Part shown: positions 12,101 to 24,565 of the stretch, one piece after another
Numbering within the stretch: position 1 is the stretch's first letter
Layout: each line of letters starts with the position of its first letter
Assembly: GCA_022661535.1 (NCBI GenBank)
Contig: JAKULF010000005.1
Span: 5,580,001 to 5,644,000 of the forward strand
DNA length: 64,000 nt
From: Eutypa lata
Taxonomy: Eukaryota; Ascomycota; Sordariomycetes; Xylariales; Diatrypaceae
Reading direction: 5' to 3'
Notes under the pieces: model-generated
Database searches by the model: none
What the model saw: the letters and a program-made list of their open reading frames with translations, nothing else
What the model was told of the DNA's origin: nothing
Translations under genes and position numbers: made by a program

Positions 12101-13361
12101 TAGTTAGAGTGGCTTCGTACGTGTACAAACTGCTGTTCGGTTGCTCAGAACGAATTCTCCCCCCTAACCTACTTAATTCAGCAGGGCTAACTATCGTGGA
12201 CGTCTCCGGCAAGCCTTGCTTGATCTTCAGGTTGGTCTCGCCATCGAGATTTGCCGTCTCGATGTAACAAAGACCCTCGGGCTCCGAACTCGCAAGTATA
12301 ACGATATCAGCCGGGAAAGGCTCCTCTGACTCGACGCGAATAATATCGCCCACAGCGACATTAATCCACTTCGTCTCCTCAAAAGTCGAACCGCGGAGGA
12401 CCTTCGTTTTGGAGTTGTTGAGCGCACTATCGGCCTGCTTTCTCCTATAGTCCTCGACCATTTCCTTACCCGCAGATACCATAAGCACAACAATGAGGGG
12501 ACCAATCGTGGTGTATTTGTTTGTCGGAGATAGACCAGGGATCTGTTGCAGGATAGCCGTGAACAAGAAGAAGACGTTTGCGAATTTGGAAAATTGTTCG
12601 AACAAGAACTTAGGTAAGAAGGTGACGACATTGTACTTGGCTGTTGATACGTGATTGTCGACGTACTTATTCACGGCATTCGCGGGAGGGTTGTTTAAGT
12701 GTATGATCCGGGGGCCTAGTGTTGACGGATCCGGTTTCCCTCGTCCAAATCCAAACTTGAAGTTACTCAACTCGAATTTTTTACTCTGCTTGGTCTGAGA
12801 GTCTATACCTGCCGAATCTGCTCGTCCGCGGCTGGGTTCCGTCAAAGGGAGATCCATCTCCGAGTAACCATTCTGTCCCATGCCCAACATGCTCTTGGCT
12901 TTTCCTAGAAAACCTCCACCTAGACTCATTACACTATTGCGATTCCGTGCATTGTCGCGACCCATCGAGTCGCTTGCGCCGCTTATAGCTCCTCCATGCT
13001 GGTAGAATGATTGGCCGTCTTCGGGATAATCGTCGAGATCATCGGCGTACCTCTGATAATTATGCAAGTCAGAGCTTTGGCTATACTGCCTGTCGGCGTC
13101 ACCTAGGTATGGCGGTCTAGGGGAGGAATAGTTGGCGCCGGGTGGAGGATTCTTCACGGAAGGATGAGTTGTTTGAGCACCGCCGACGAAGTCATCGTAG
13201 GATACGGATGGTCGGGAAGGGGTATCATTATTGTAGGCAGCTAATAATTCGTCGTCGTTGAGAGGCGCGCGCTGTCCACCGTAGGCTGGTTGATCGTCGA
13301 GATCAAGTAATAAATCGTTTCCATGGCTAGAGCCCCCGGGTGGAGGCGCCCTGCCGGCCAT
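9119..13361 (-). CDS. DRS2: P4-type phospholipid flippase (Drs2-like aminophospholipid-translocating ATPase)
   Basis: Exons 13361-10161, 10037-9370 and 9296-9119 give about 1348 residues, the usual size of Drs2/ATP8A proteins. A long disordered Pro/Asp/Tyr-rich N-terminus precedes the first helices. Diagnostic P4 motifs: PADIVILASSEP, the actuator loop ANLDGETNLK (DGET), the phosphorylation site FSDKTGTLT with Asp near residue 601, the nucleotide domain KGADTVILERL, LTGDRQETAINIG, and the hinge [21 protein letters not shown]. The second exon supplies the last helices and the third a basic C-terminal tail (IRKVRQVQRMRKQRG), where Drs2 proteins carry regulatory sequences. It moves phosphatidylserine/ethanolamine to the cytosolic leaflet of late Golgi and plasma membrane, with a Cdc50 partner. 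The joints (TTCTGG to TACACC, and AG to GATG) keep phase and conservation. Drs2 rather than Dnf is favoured from overall similarity, not proven. Confidence 0.95.
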
Positions 13362-14678
13362 TTTGGCGAGAGGAATAGGAGGTTCACGAAGAATTGAGAA
13401 GAACAGTCAAAGGCATGCAGAAAGCGAAAATGAATGATCAAAGATGATATACTCGGGTTGATTTAGGAGAGAGTCAACGCTAAATGGGGACAGGTTCCAA
13501 TCAAGCGTTGTCGTGGATCAACTAATTCGTCTCGCCTCGTCTCGTCGCTCAAGGTATCAACATACAAAGACTAATACATCGTATGACTTAGGTAGCTGTG
13601 ACTGTGGTGGTATCTATGAGAATTAGTTGGATATAGATTTTTAACTGATCAGGTTTGCGCCGCAATTCCAGGTTAAGCAGTGGTCGTGTTTTGTAAATGG
13701 GAGAGAAAGTGAAACCAATGATTCCGGAATCAGCAAATCCTGAAGGTGTAAAGCAGGCAAGCCTGTCTTTTTTTATTTTGCCTCTTGAATCAAGTTCGAA
13801 ACTTCAAAATAATGGTAGTACTAGTATGTACCACGGGGGGAAAAGAGCCTTGAATTTATTGGCAACGAAAATAAGAAATAATATGATGTGTTACTATTAG
13901 GATCTTCCAAAGAAAGAGCAGTGTTCAAACAAACAAGTAAAAAATGGATGTAGGTATTGCAGGTATTGTACAATGCCGGAATACATGCATACGTACGTAC
14001 GCTATGCATCTGATGTCGTGGCTTGCGATGCAAAGGGCCCCGTATTCCCTAAGAAAAGGTACCTAGCATGTCGAAAACATGCACAGCCTCCCTAACCCCC
14101 TAAGTAAGGTTGTACATACATACAACATACTAGCGTGATTGTCCGTAATCTGTCAGCTAACTTCATACCGGAAGGCTTGAGGCCAGTAACTAACGGTTCA
14201 ACTAGACTGATTGGACTAATAGCTGATTAACCAGCTTCAGGTGGGGTTCTAACAGGGGTGTTTGCATTTGGTATGTTTGGCTGAGTGGCTAGTGAGTGGG
14301 GCTGAAATTACTCTATTGCCTTATTTTACTCCGTGCCTTTGTTCGTATGAACATTCTCCTCCACTTGATAATACCATAAATACGGAGTAGCTAACTAGAT
14401 ACAGCCACCAGACGTATTTGCAGCTCAAAATACCTATGTATATTCCTCATACGAGAGAAGGGTATATGTGAAGTTATAGAAAGGGAGTTTCCGGAATGTG
14501 AAAGGCTATCAGCCACGCTGCTTATATTTATTTGACTGAATTTGGCTGTTTGAGCTGTCTAATCTAGGACTAGCTAAGGTTAGGTAGGTACTTCATACCA
14601 TCTCCAACCAATCCTCGTTGCTCATGGCAGTTCTGTGACAGATATTGGATGCCTAAATGAAGCTCTTGCTTTATGTAG
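13362..14678. other. intergenic region, no gene recognised
   Basis: About 1.3 kb between the flippase start and the end of the hydrolase. It is AT-rich, with a TACGGAGTA at 14381-14389 and TAGGTAGGTA near 14581. No supported coding frame. Confidence 0.5.
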
Positions 14679-16084
14679 TTACAGAGAAGCCTTCAAATCA
14701 TCTCCCAGCACCTTCTTGACGAATCCCCCAATAAGCTTATTGCATTCCTCTGGTTTCTGAAGCATAGCCCAGTGGTTGGCACCGGCAAGGACCTCCATCT
14801 TGAAGTTATCGCCTTCGAAATACTCCTCTTGCCCATCCGCCATCTGCAGAGGCAAAGCCGCATCTTGCTCGGCCATGACTAGCATGGCCGGCAGCTTGAA
14901 CTTAAAATCCGGCTGCTCCTTTGCGAGTACGGTTTCATCCTCCGACTCCAGCTCGCGGGTGCGATACCAGTTGCAAGGTGCGTGAAGGCCGTGTCGCGAG
15001 TACTCTTGGACGTAAAACTCTATGATATCCTTGCTGACTAGCGGCGAAGGCCCGATGGCGTCGATATTTTCCTCGATGATACCCACACTCGTGCTGAAAC
15101 CCGGCTGGCCTTCGGGCGTCCTGCCACCATATAAACTGTTGAGGAAGCCCCGTAGACGTTCCGGCGACTTCTGAATGATGTTCTCGGTCCCGCCACTCGA
15201 GATCTGTAACTGGTAGCGCCAGTTGGGCAATTTCTCGACCAGTTGCTCCAGCGTGACCTTGACAGGCCTCGGGGGCCTGTACGGCACGCAGAAGCTGAAC
15301 ACTCCTCGAATGAGCTCGGGGTAGTACAGAGTCAAACGCCACTGTGGCATTCCTTGTTAACAACTATTCGCTTAAGATGGTTTAGAGCGTAATAGAGGGG
15401 TACAGCAAATGTTTCATCAACAGCCATAAACCCCCAGAATAGTTTGCGAGTGGCTTTCGGCTTATGATCGAAACAAAGAAAAAAAGGTCACTTACAACGA
15501 ACCAACCTCCCCAGTCATGACCACCTAGGATAATGGGCTGATCGGTAACCTCCTTAATAACGGTGGCAATGTGGCTAGAGATTTTCTTCATCGTGTACTC
15601 TTTAAACGATTCCGGGGCAGAGGTCTGGCCGTATCCCAGCATGTCCGGAACGACGACTTGCAAGCCGAGGGAAAGCAAGTAGGGAACTTGGTTACGCCAT
15701 CCCATACCGAGATCCGGCCTACCAAATACTTATATTAGCTTGATCCCATTTGAGAGACCTCAAGGGTAGATGAGTCTCGAGGTGAGTTGACGAAATCACA
15801 ATCTGCAATGCACACTCATATAGATATTCACGTTGGGTAGGAAATAGCTTAGAGGGGTAAGATAATGAGAAGCCTCTGGAATGAGTACGACTCGGCCACC
15901 TTCAGAAGTAAAATGAACGTGAGCCACTCGGGTGTAAGTAGACGTACCAGCCATGAATTAGGACAATTGTGGCAACAGGAGACCCCTCTGGCTTTGCCAA
16001 CATGTAGTGATAGGTCAAATCCCCAATAGTGGTGAATTTGTGTTGGACCCTAGGGTCGTTGGGAACCAGAGCATCAATTGCCAT
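14679..16084 (-). CDS. alpha/beta-hydrolase, soluble epoxide hydrolase type
   Basis: Exons 16084-15948, 15718-15496 and 15341-14679 give about 340 residues. The oxyanion-hole motif HGWPDLG is rebuilt across intron 1. The nucleophile elbow GGHDWGG carries Asp114, a nucleophile typical of epoxide hydrolases and haloalkane dehalogenases rather than serine esterases. The acid is probably Asp280 (AEQDAALP) and the catalytic base His310 (GANHWAMLQ). A cap domain lies between, with several tyrosines that could polarise an epoxide. There is no signal peptide, so it is probably cytosolic. The reaction would be hydration of an epoxide to a vicinal diol through an ester intermediate; the substrate is unknown. 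The joint FV|WRLTLYYP matches the family (WR.ALWYP-like). The C-terminus ends ASL, which is not a standard peroxisomal signal. Confidence 0.9.
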
Positions 16085-17299
16085 TTCGAACTTAATGGTA
16101 TAAGAAACGACAAAACTACTAGCGAGAGCTTCAAACTCTTAAGGCAGGGAGGGCTGGAGAGCAATAGCGATGACGATGTCGACTTCTTGCTACGTTCCCC
16201 GCTTAACTATAAAGAGAAGCGTGTGAGGAAATGTCTAGGTCGAATTAGCGCAGCATAGCAGACATACTTGTAATTCTTCGCTTCGTCCCTAGAGTAGTAC
16301 CTAGGCACTCGGCTCCCCGGGGTTTATATATATTTATTTACATAACTTTCCCGGCCAAGTAATTTGACTAAGTACTACGTATCAACGGATCATACTAAGT
16401 TCACGGAGTACTATACGAAAAGACACCACCAGCCGAATCGAGATGCATCCGGAATGCAACCTAGTCCAATCAATGTTGTTGACCCGTGTACGGAGCAAGG
16501 AAGTGTGTTATGCTCCGTCTTTGTGGAGCCATTTCAAGCCTCGGTCAATCCCATACCTAGTCCTCCATGCGACTTGGCACACATAAAAGTTAGATAATCT
16601 CCATCATCTTGGGACTCAAGATCATCTCTAGATATCATGTCCGGCTCCCGAGGTCGCCGCGGGACACACGGAGTCCGGTCGATACTGCCATAGATACCGA
16701 GCACTACCGCAATACACTCTATGGGTGAGACTGGTATGGTTATCTTAAATAATCATAATAAATGTTTAGTAACCAGAGTGTGGAACACAGCCGAGGTAAG
16801 TCGAGACTGCATTGCATAGCATGCATAGCGTCTTGTTTTCGGCCCTGTTGATCGGCCCCGTGTTGCAGGTGGAATCATCCACCAAGCAATGGAGGTGGCG
16901 CCATATTCAATGCATACTCGATGCATACATAGTCCAAGATAGTCAGCAGTTAAAACGGCGACGGTGCATCACCCCGCCATCTATTATACCCAAGACTATG
17001 AATCTACATATGTATGTCTGGCAAGGCTGCAACGGGATATCAAAGACTATTTGATTCACTTATCTTGAGTCGTATCACTGAAACCCTATACGCCTTTGAG
17101 CCCTAGGGGTATTCCAAAACGCATATGACTGCTCACCATCAGTAAGAAATTTGCCCCAGTGCTCTCCGTAAAACTCCAAACACCAGCAACCATAGTAGAC
17201 AAACGGATTCTGCATCCCACCTATAGTCCCACCACTACTAGAACGCCGACTACAATGTGACAATATAAAGGCAGTAGCAACAGGATAATCAATAATTAG
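16085..17299. other. intergenic region, no gene recognised
   Basis: About 1.2 kb between the hydrolase start and the pinin stop. It carries an ACGGAGTAC at 16403-16411. A minus-strand frame at 17075-17263 looks protein-like but has no start context, homology or splice link that I can support. Confidence 0.45.
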
Positions 17300-18353
17300 T
17301 TAGTATATGACCGTGTCTTCTGCTTCCTCAACCATGACATCGCCGGTCTCATCTGATTCTCTTTCATGGCCGACCTTATCAGCGTGTGGAGGAGCATGAT
17401 TAGTAGAATCAGATTGGGAAATGTCAGTGGGAGGATCATCAACAGTCTTACTCGGTGCCTCTTTAGGCTCGGGCATAGGGGGCTCGACGGCCACGCCCAG
17501 GGCTCTGAGCCTCTGTTCTTTGCGTTGTTTGAAGTTAGAGACTTCTCTCTCAATGATATCCTCGGCATCCTGTATCTGCTCATCGACGATATGCTTCTGC
17601 TTTTCTGTAGCATTCCAAGGTAGGTAATACTGTAAAGATAGTCAACATAAATAGCTATCTTGCGGGATGCCGGGTAGACTCACGATCTTAGGAGCTTCTT
17701 TGGTGTGTAGGAAACGCGCCGTCGCAAGCATGCTCGAGTGTCTGGTGTGCATCTAGACAGTCTCTTGTTAATACAGTTGCGATACTAGACAGTTCGAAGG
17801 GGGCTGCCTCACAACTTGTTCGTCAAATTTGATCTGTTCCACCTTCCGTGCGGTATTCAGCTTAGCGAGCTTTTCTTGTCTGTGTTTGTCATTCTCGATT
17901 TGCTGCTGGGAAACTTTTGCCTGCTGTCGTCGCTCAATCTCCTGCCGTCTCTTCTGGTGAGAGTTGGTAGTGGTTCCACTTAATGTATTGAGCAAACCGC
18001 CATATAAGCGCCTTCCACGGTTCCTCTCCTCTTGCGATGCGCTTTGGCGGCGATCTGCGCTCCGGTCCTTTGATGCGGGTAACGATCTAGATGATGTGCT
18101 CTTCTCGGTCGCATTGTTATCTATTTTGTTCCTCTTCGGCGAGACTGCAGATTCTTGTTCGGCATGCGGGGGTGACGAGGCTTTCCGCTTTTGGGCCTTG
18201 TCGTGGTCTTGCTCTAACTCAGCAGGTTTGGACTCTCCGCCCAGGCTAAGAGGCCTAGGAGGACTATGTAAAATTGTTAGATTGTTATTATGCATTATGT
18301 ACAGAATAATATGAGGGATCAATCACTCACCTCTCGTCGTTGTTGTCGGGCAT
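17300..18353 (-). CDS. pinin/SDK/memA-domain nuclear protein
   Basis: Exons 18353-18331, 18263-17813, 17752-17684 and 17629-17300 give about 290 residues. The 23-nt first coding exon encodes MPDNNDE and joins to SPPRPLSLGGE. After a Ser/Lys-rich basic stretch comes the pinin core: RNRGRRLYGGLLNTLSGT, an RRQEIERRQQAK helix, KLAKLNTARKVEQIKFDEQ, HTRHSSMLATARFLHT and the conserved YYLPWNATEKQ. A coiled coil (IVDEQIQDAEDIIEREV) and an acidic tail follow. Pinin proteins associate with the exon-junction complex and spliceosome in the nucleus. Each joint preserves frame and the conserved core. The gene is head to head with the splicing factor Rds3, with 686 bp between starts. Function in fungi is little studied; the role is taken from animal pinin. 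Confidence 0.9.
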
Positions 18354-19039
18354 AATGCGATAACGGCAGGGCTGGTATAGAACTAAAAAAGTATTAGGTT
18401 AAATGGTGGGTGTGGGAGATATAGTTAATATCTATACGAATGATGGAAATATCAATCGGTAGAATACTGCGATACAGCGATCATGCCATATATAAAGATA
18501 GAGTAGAAGCAGGCGATTACTCCAGAAAACTGTAATAGTCGATCGTCTATGCTGGATGAAATCGCAAGGCTGTGATAATGATTGCGACCACATGCACGGT
18601 TGGAGGATTAAAATTACGCGATCGCTGTACGGAGATCCACCCGCATCGAGATAGCGCGGAACTAGAGCTACAGAGATATATACCTAGTAAGTACATATGC
18701 ATTTATCAGATAGACTAATGCATTTAGCTTAATCTTATCTTAGCGTGCATATACATACGACTATGTACCTACGTAGTTTCTAGCTGAGAAATCTCCAGAA
18801 GCTCTGTCATTTGATCGTAGTGGCAAGGCTGAGAAATACATATTTACACGGCTATGATAGTACGAAGAAACGCCAACATTCACGACCATACTTTTTTTCT
18901 TCCTACCTACATACATGTACCATACCGACGCATCTTCTAAGAGTGATCTCAGCGCGGAACTCTACACATAATCGTTGTCTACTCTCGAAGCTGCATACTT
19001 CAAATTAGCCATCATAACCCTGCCTGAGCTTCAAGCAAG
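18354..19039. promoter_or_regulatory. shared upstream region of the pinin and Rds3 genes
   Basis: These 686 bp separate two divergent start codons and must hold both promoters and 5' leaders. A pyrimidine-rich stretch and TACATACATGTACC-like motifs lie near 18890-18925. No TATA box or known factor site is claimed. Confidence 0.5.
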
Positions 19040-19545
19040 ATGTCGCGCCATCATCCGTAAGTCTTCACCACCTAGTTATTCCCTACCTTCTATTACTTGC
19101 CTCTTTCACACCGTGACCGTGACCGTGACCTCTAGCTAACATATTCTTCCCAATCCAGCGACTTAGTCATGTGCCGCAAGCAGTCCGGCATTGCCATCGG
19201 GCGCTTGTGCGACAAGTGCGACGGCAAGTGCCCCGTGTGCGATTCATACGTGCGACCGACGACGCTGGTGCGTATTTGCGACGAGTGCAGCTTCGGAAAC
19301 TACCAGAACAAGTGCGTCGTGTGCGGTGGTGAGGGAATCTCAGACGCCTTCTACTGTTTCGAGTGTACGCGGCTGGAGAAGGATCGTGATGGTTGCCCCA
19401 AGATCATAAATCTGGGAAGTTCCAGAACAGACGTAAGTCATATAACATACATCGACCCCTTTGTTTACAACTTTACTGGACTGCCATACTGACTCCACAT
19501 GTGCAGTTATTCTACCAGAAGAAAACAAATCGGACGGGGTACTAG
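19040..19545 (+). CDS. RDS3: Rds3/PHF5A, SF3b subunit of the U2 snRNP
   Basis: Exons 19040-19056 (17 nt), 19159-19432 and 19507-19545 give 109 residues, matching the 110 of human PHF5A. The sequence is almost invariant for the family: [62 protein letters not shown], then [13 protein letters not shown] and LFYQKK. The many CxxC pairs fold into a trefoil knot that binds three zinc ions. Within SF3b it contacts SF3B1 and helps hold the intron branch point. The very short first exon and the 39-nt last exon are easy to miss, but both joints are in phase. It is divergent from the pinin gene, also linked to splicing. Confidence 0.97.
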
Positions 19546-20570
19546 CATTGGCGTTGCCCGGGTATGGGCGTAGCAGGGAGGGGGAGTTATACCACACTTG
19601 GGGACATGTTGATACGGAACCTATCCCTCCTAGAAGGAGTTTCGTGCACTATGTTTGCATTCAAGGGCGTTAGGCGGTTACGACAATTAAGACCTGAACC
19701 ATCATGAAGCATTAGCAGTTAATATAATTGACATTTCTATTATCAGACACTCACTGACTCAGTTATTCTCACTCTAATACAGCACATATACTTTGGAGAT
19801 CATTGTTTCTACCAAGTAATGCTAATATGGTTTCCTTCTAATTTGGGATTTTGCGTACAACGAGTGAGTATAGGTGTTGGGACATCATTCTCGTTTCATA
19901 GCTGCTTATATGAATACCTAGGTAGCCTTACCACAAGCTACAGTCCAGTACAACAATCGTAATAAGACGTGTAAATCCTCAAAATAACGGGAGTTTCTAC
20001 TGTGTTGGCTATTCTAGCGATCTTTCTAGCGATATACATATATAAGCCTCTTCTTTACATTGTACTACGGCGCCGGGCTGAATACAGGGGCCAACCAGAT
20101 CGACACTAAAATAACAATAAGGCTTCTTTCTATCCCCGAAATGGGTATTCATTCGGCCCGCTCTATGCGGTTGGATGTGTGATGTCGCGCAGCTTGCGGC
20201 GAACGCAATACCACCTTGGAGCAACATCGACAGGCAAAGTATATAATTGGTAGAGCCATGGGGCAGTTCTCAGCTCCTCCAACTAACATCCTCGGGGGCT
20301 AGAACAAGGCTATGTAGCTTCTGATAGCTGCCCTTCGTTCGGCCAATTGACAGACACCGTTAAACTTGAAGACATGTTAGCATCGCATACTTATGTTGGA
20401 CAATTTGGTTACAGTTGGCGGGTTCCGCAACCGAGATGGACAAATTTCTACCACCTAAGGCCTTACTAAGGTCGGGGGCGCTATGGGGGATATATATAAG
20501 GGTCGTTTTATTCCCACAGCACGAGAAGAGTGGAAAGAGAACGGCAGGATATTTCTTGTGATAAACCTAG
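19546..20570. other. intergenic region, no gene recognised
   Basis: About 1.0 kb with a TACCTAGGTA palindrome at 19916-19925. The last 100 bp (TATATATAAGG near 20490-20503) could include a TATA-like promoter element for the transporter gene. Confidence 0.45.
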
Positions 20571-23500
20571 ATGGCTGTTATATCGCCAACAGATCACAGT
20601 GGTGACTCAGCGGAGGGGCAGGAGAAACTCAAAGACGAATTCGTTGATTTGCAATACGCAAAACCTTCCACAACCCTTGATCAATTTGCAGAAGAACCAT
20701 GGGAACATTGCCATGATCCCGCCAGTACCTACCTTAGCCTTCGGGTCGATGACCAGCCAGCATTTTTCGACAGATTGGAGCTAAGCCAACAGAATCATGT
20801 CCGGCATGAGCTTTGTAGGATCCAGAGGCTTCGGAAGCGGTTCGATTCGAATAGGCATAATCAGGGTTTAATGCAAGACCTTATAGGGTCCAAGGCGGAG
20901 TGGAAAGCGGAAGTGGGAAAGAGCGCCGGGGATCTCATCAAAGAAGCCCAAAGGTTCATCTACCAAATTGACAAAAACGAGATGAGTGCTTGGTTGGACG
21001 ACTCGGCGTTTTGCCAGGCATTCTACCGGAGATATTCTGAGATGCTGAGTCCGGGCCTCCCAGGGGCTATATCCCTCAAGCAAAGAAAAGAGATGTTGCT
21101 AAACGAATTGGCGCCGACCTGGCGTCCTCATTTGTATCACAAATACGAGAGACGCATCATGGCTTTTCAGCGTTTAAAAAACTGGGAGACGAACACGATG
21201 GGAACCTCCGAAGAGCCGACGCTCTCCGCCCTCGGTCGAGTAAGCTCCTACTTTCAGGGGAGGAACCATATCAAGGCCCAGCCGACACAATCCCCTTCTG
21301 CGGTGGCAGCTGAACAAGATACCCAAGCCGGGACTACGCAGGGCAGTATGGACACAGAAGACGATGTAGAACTTGAGCCTCTGTATGGCCTCAAAGCCAA
21401 TGCCATGTTTTTCAAGAAGGCCAAAGACAAGGACACCTGGGTGGGGAGAAACTCCGACCATCGAAGGTATACCGGGCATTTTCCAAACCAGAAGATCTCG
21501 ATGCACGAGATCCTCCACGAGCCGGATGACAACCCGTTGAGGCAGGAGTGCTCCCCAGACGAGATTCGGTACTTTCACTTCCCGACAAACAACATGTCCT
21601 GGATAGAGGTGAGAATAAACCAATTAAAACCACCAAGGTCTTCGCTAACCTATACACCATGGCAAGACGGCAATTGCTAGGTATTACAGTGAAGAACCGC
21701 AGCCCATCGATGACCGACAGCCTTATGATCCCCACGCGGGAAAGACGGAGAAGCTGCTGGCACGCGAATTCTGGCGGGGACAGATGCATGGCTCAGGAGG
21801 TGCTCTGCCTGTCAAGAAAATAGGCGACTGGACGAAACGAGGAGCACCTGTCCACGCCAGGCACATGAGATCACGATGCTCCATCATACCCCGTGGTAGG
21901 TCCAGCCTCTTGGTTTCCCCTATTGGTTTCTGACAAAAGCCGGTAGATCCCGGTCCGAGCAGCCAGGATCTTTCGTCGAATCCCCCTTCTTCGCCCGGTA
22001 GACGAAAGGGGTTACAGACCAGCAGTTCATTCCCCCTGCAGCTTCCCTTCAAGGAGAAGAACATAGCTTTATTTGTAAGTGAGAATGATGGCTGGTTTCC
22101 TGCGCAAGATCCTAACCGGTATTTCCAGCTACCGTATTTGCACTGGGAGACGAGCAGTCGCCGTGCGAAGATGGTGCAGGTTGTGAACGAAGAGATCGGG
22201 TGCAAGCCAAGCGAACCAAAGCTCAACAAGCTCGTCGAAAGAATAACATTGGAGGGAGGGGTACAGAAACCCATAACAGATGGGCCTCGGACGCAGAGGC
22301 CAAATAAAAGCAAATATAAACCACCTAAATACAAGCGAGTTGCCCCTATCTATCTTATTTCAGAGTTGAGGTTAATATCGATGCCAGGAGATTGTTGGGG
22401 GCCTACTTGATGGCTGTGGCCAGAGTCGTTGACCAAATGGACTACTGTGCAGATGAGGCGTTGCTCCGGGACTACGTCAAGGCAGACCCCCCTTTGCATA
22501 TTCGGCGAACCCTCGACCAATACTATTTTGCCACTTTGGATGACACCTCGCAGAGGGACAAGGACCAGGTAGTTTACCGGGGCACAAAAGCCGGCCAAAG
22601 TCTTCATAGCCATGGCACTCGTGTGGTCATGGTCGACCAACTGTGGCTGTGGATACTCGACGATAGTTCGTCTCCTTACGCGCCCCTAAACGTTATCAGA
22701 CAGTGAGTGTGCTGACTCTTAAGCAGACACCATCATCACTTCGTTTCCGAGGAGATGGGGTAGGAATAAGCCTGACCCCTCAGGCGTCCACAAGAGTCTC
22801 CGGGAGCGCCTGGAAACTAGACGAGAAGAGATCAAGTCTGTTCATCATCTCGGTATGATCCCCACATGTTTCACGTCGCTCACATGCCCTGTGCTGAGAG
22901 AATTCGTACAGCCCTGATTATCATCGACCAGTGTTCGCGCGTCTTCTTTGATCGAACCAAACCGCTAGATCAGCGCCCTGAAGTGATGGACTTGTTTGCA
23001 GCCGCCATCGGCCACGTCGTGAGTTGCATCGATGAAGTTTCGCCGTACCTAATACCTAATATTTCCTACCACTAACTATTTCAGACGGAAATGACCTCGA
23101 TTGCCTACGGCAACTTTTGGAGGCACACGGCACTTCACGCAGGCAACATGCTGCCCAAAAGCAAAGTCGGGAACCGCTACCTCGACATCAACCCGGAAGG
23201 CGTGCTCTTCAAGGAAGCGCAGGACATCGCGGAGGAGCTGAAGATCATGAAGAACATCTATACCGAGCAGCTGCAAGTCGTCAAGGATTTCAAGAGGCAC
23301 ATCCAATATCCGCTAGGCAAGATTCCCAAGCACGGCGAGGTCTCGGCGTTCAAGAGGCTGCTGCTAGAGTTGACGGGGAACCAAGCCGCGTTAGATGATC
23401 ATAACAATGCCTCCTCCGATGACGAAGAGGACCGGGCGAAGACGAAGTCTTGGGAAGGGACTCTGCTCGAGGCCGAAGGGGCCCTGGAGCTTATCGAGAG

Positions 23501-24397
23501 CCGACATGCCGAGATCCAGGATCTCGAGGACTCGGCGCTTCGTACTTGCCAGCAGGTGTGTCCAACTGAAAAGACTACCTAGAGAAGTCCAGTCCTAACC
23601 CTAATGTGAACATAGCTCGAAGGCCTTTTGTCCTTGAAACAACAACAGGCATCCATAGTAGAAGCTAAAGCAGCACTCCAAAGAGCCGACGAAAGCATCA
23701 AACAAGGTCGTGCTGTCATGGCCTTCACAATCGTCACTATCTTCTTCGTACGTTTATGAGAATAACTCGGGAGAAACATTCATGTGGTGGTGCTGACGTT
23801 TTCCTTCCGAATACAGCTGCCCCTAGGCTTCTTCGCAGCCTTCTTCGGCATGAACAACGCCGACATAAACGATGCACCGTGGATGAGTCTCAGAGAGCAG
23901 ATAGGCTATATGTGTAAGCTCTCGCTCGGCCTTCCTGAATTCCCTACCCCTTTTCCTCCCGGATTTCTAACAGTTGGACAATAGTTGGGCTATCCACAAT
24001 CGTCATAACAATATCTATCTCAATCGCCTTCAGCCCCTGGATCGGCGGCGTCGTTAGAATCGCCTTCAAGATCCTCTACCGTATCCTGGACGAGCACACG
24101 CAGATCGACAGCCGGATAACAGAGAGCCCTATGAACAGGGACAGGCTGGAGCAGATAACGAATCAGTGGCTCCAGGACCGGAAGAACCGCCGGTTCGCGG
24201 CGTCGCGCAAGAACGAGGAACAAGCAAATCCGGTGCCGGCCTTGTACCCCACCGCGAGTTCGAGCTCCGATTCAAGCTCCAGCTCAGCGAGCCGGGCCCC
24301 ACCGGACTCAAACCCGGAGCATCCAGATGCATCATGGTGGCACAATGGTATGTCCGCATTGCGAAGAGGAAAGCAGAGGGTCCGAGGCATGGTTTGA
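20571..24397 (+). CDS. CorA-like (GMN-type) divalent cation transporter, multi-exon
   Basis: Eleven exons: 20571-21608, 21667-21895, 21947-22074, 22129-about 22199 or 22260, about 22364 or 22371-22665, 22727-22852, 22912-23018, 23085-23555, 23616-23747, 23817-23913, 23985-24397. A long cytosolic region holds DEIRYFHFPTNNMSWIE, ARYYSEE, EFWRGQMHG, RHMRSRC, LPYLHWE and the conserved IRRTLDQYYFATLDDT..RDKDQVV. A coiled coil precedes two membrane helices (VMAFTIVTIFFLPLGFFAAFF and LSTIVITISISIAF) with the FFGMN signature between them, as in CorA/Alr1 magnesium transporters. The tail is Ser-rich and basic. Two joints are worth noting: exon 2 must begin at 21667 after GGCAAG, and exon 3 at 21947, because other acceptors give stops. 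The exon 4/5 joint is unresolved because the open frame shifts there. Ion specificity is inferred from the family. Confidence 0.88.
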
Positions 24398-24565
24398 TGG
24401 CACGGGACATCCAATTGCAACCATGTTCATTCTGGCCATTGTCTAGGCGATATTGTATTATAATATAACTGTCTCGTACGCATTATTCGTAGTATACTGT
24501 ACATGATGGCTAGCAATATGTATGCCAATGCACTTATGATGACAAAGGGAACAACGCTGCTTCAA

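Noticed and set aside
17075..17263. 62-codon minus frame rich in Tyr, Trp and Cys downstream of pinin
   Set aside because: Looks protein-like but pinin ends at 17300 with a normal C-terminus, and no splice link or family was found.
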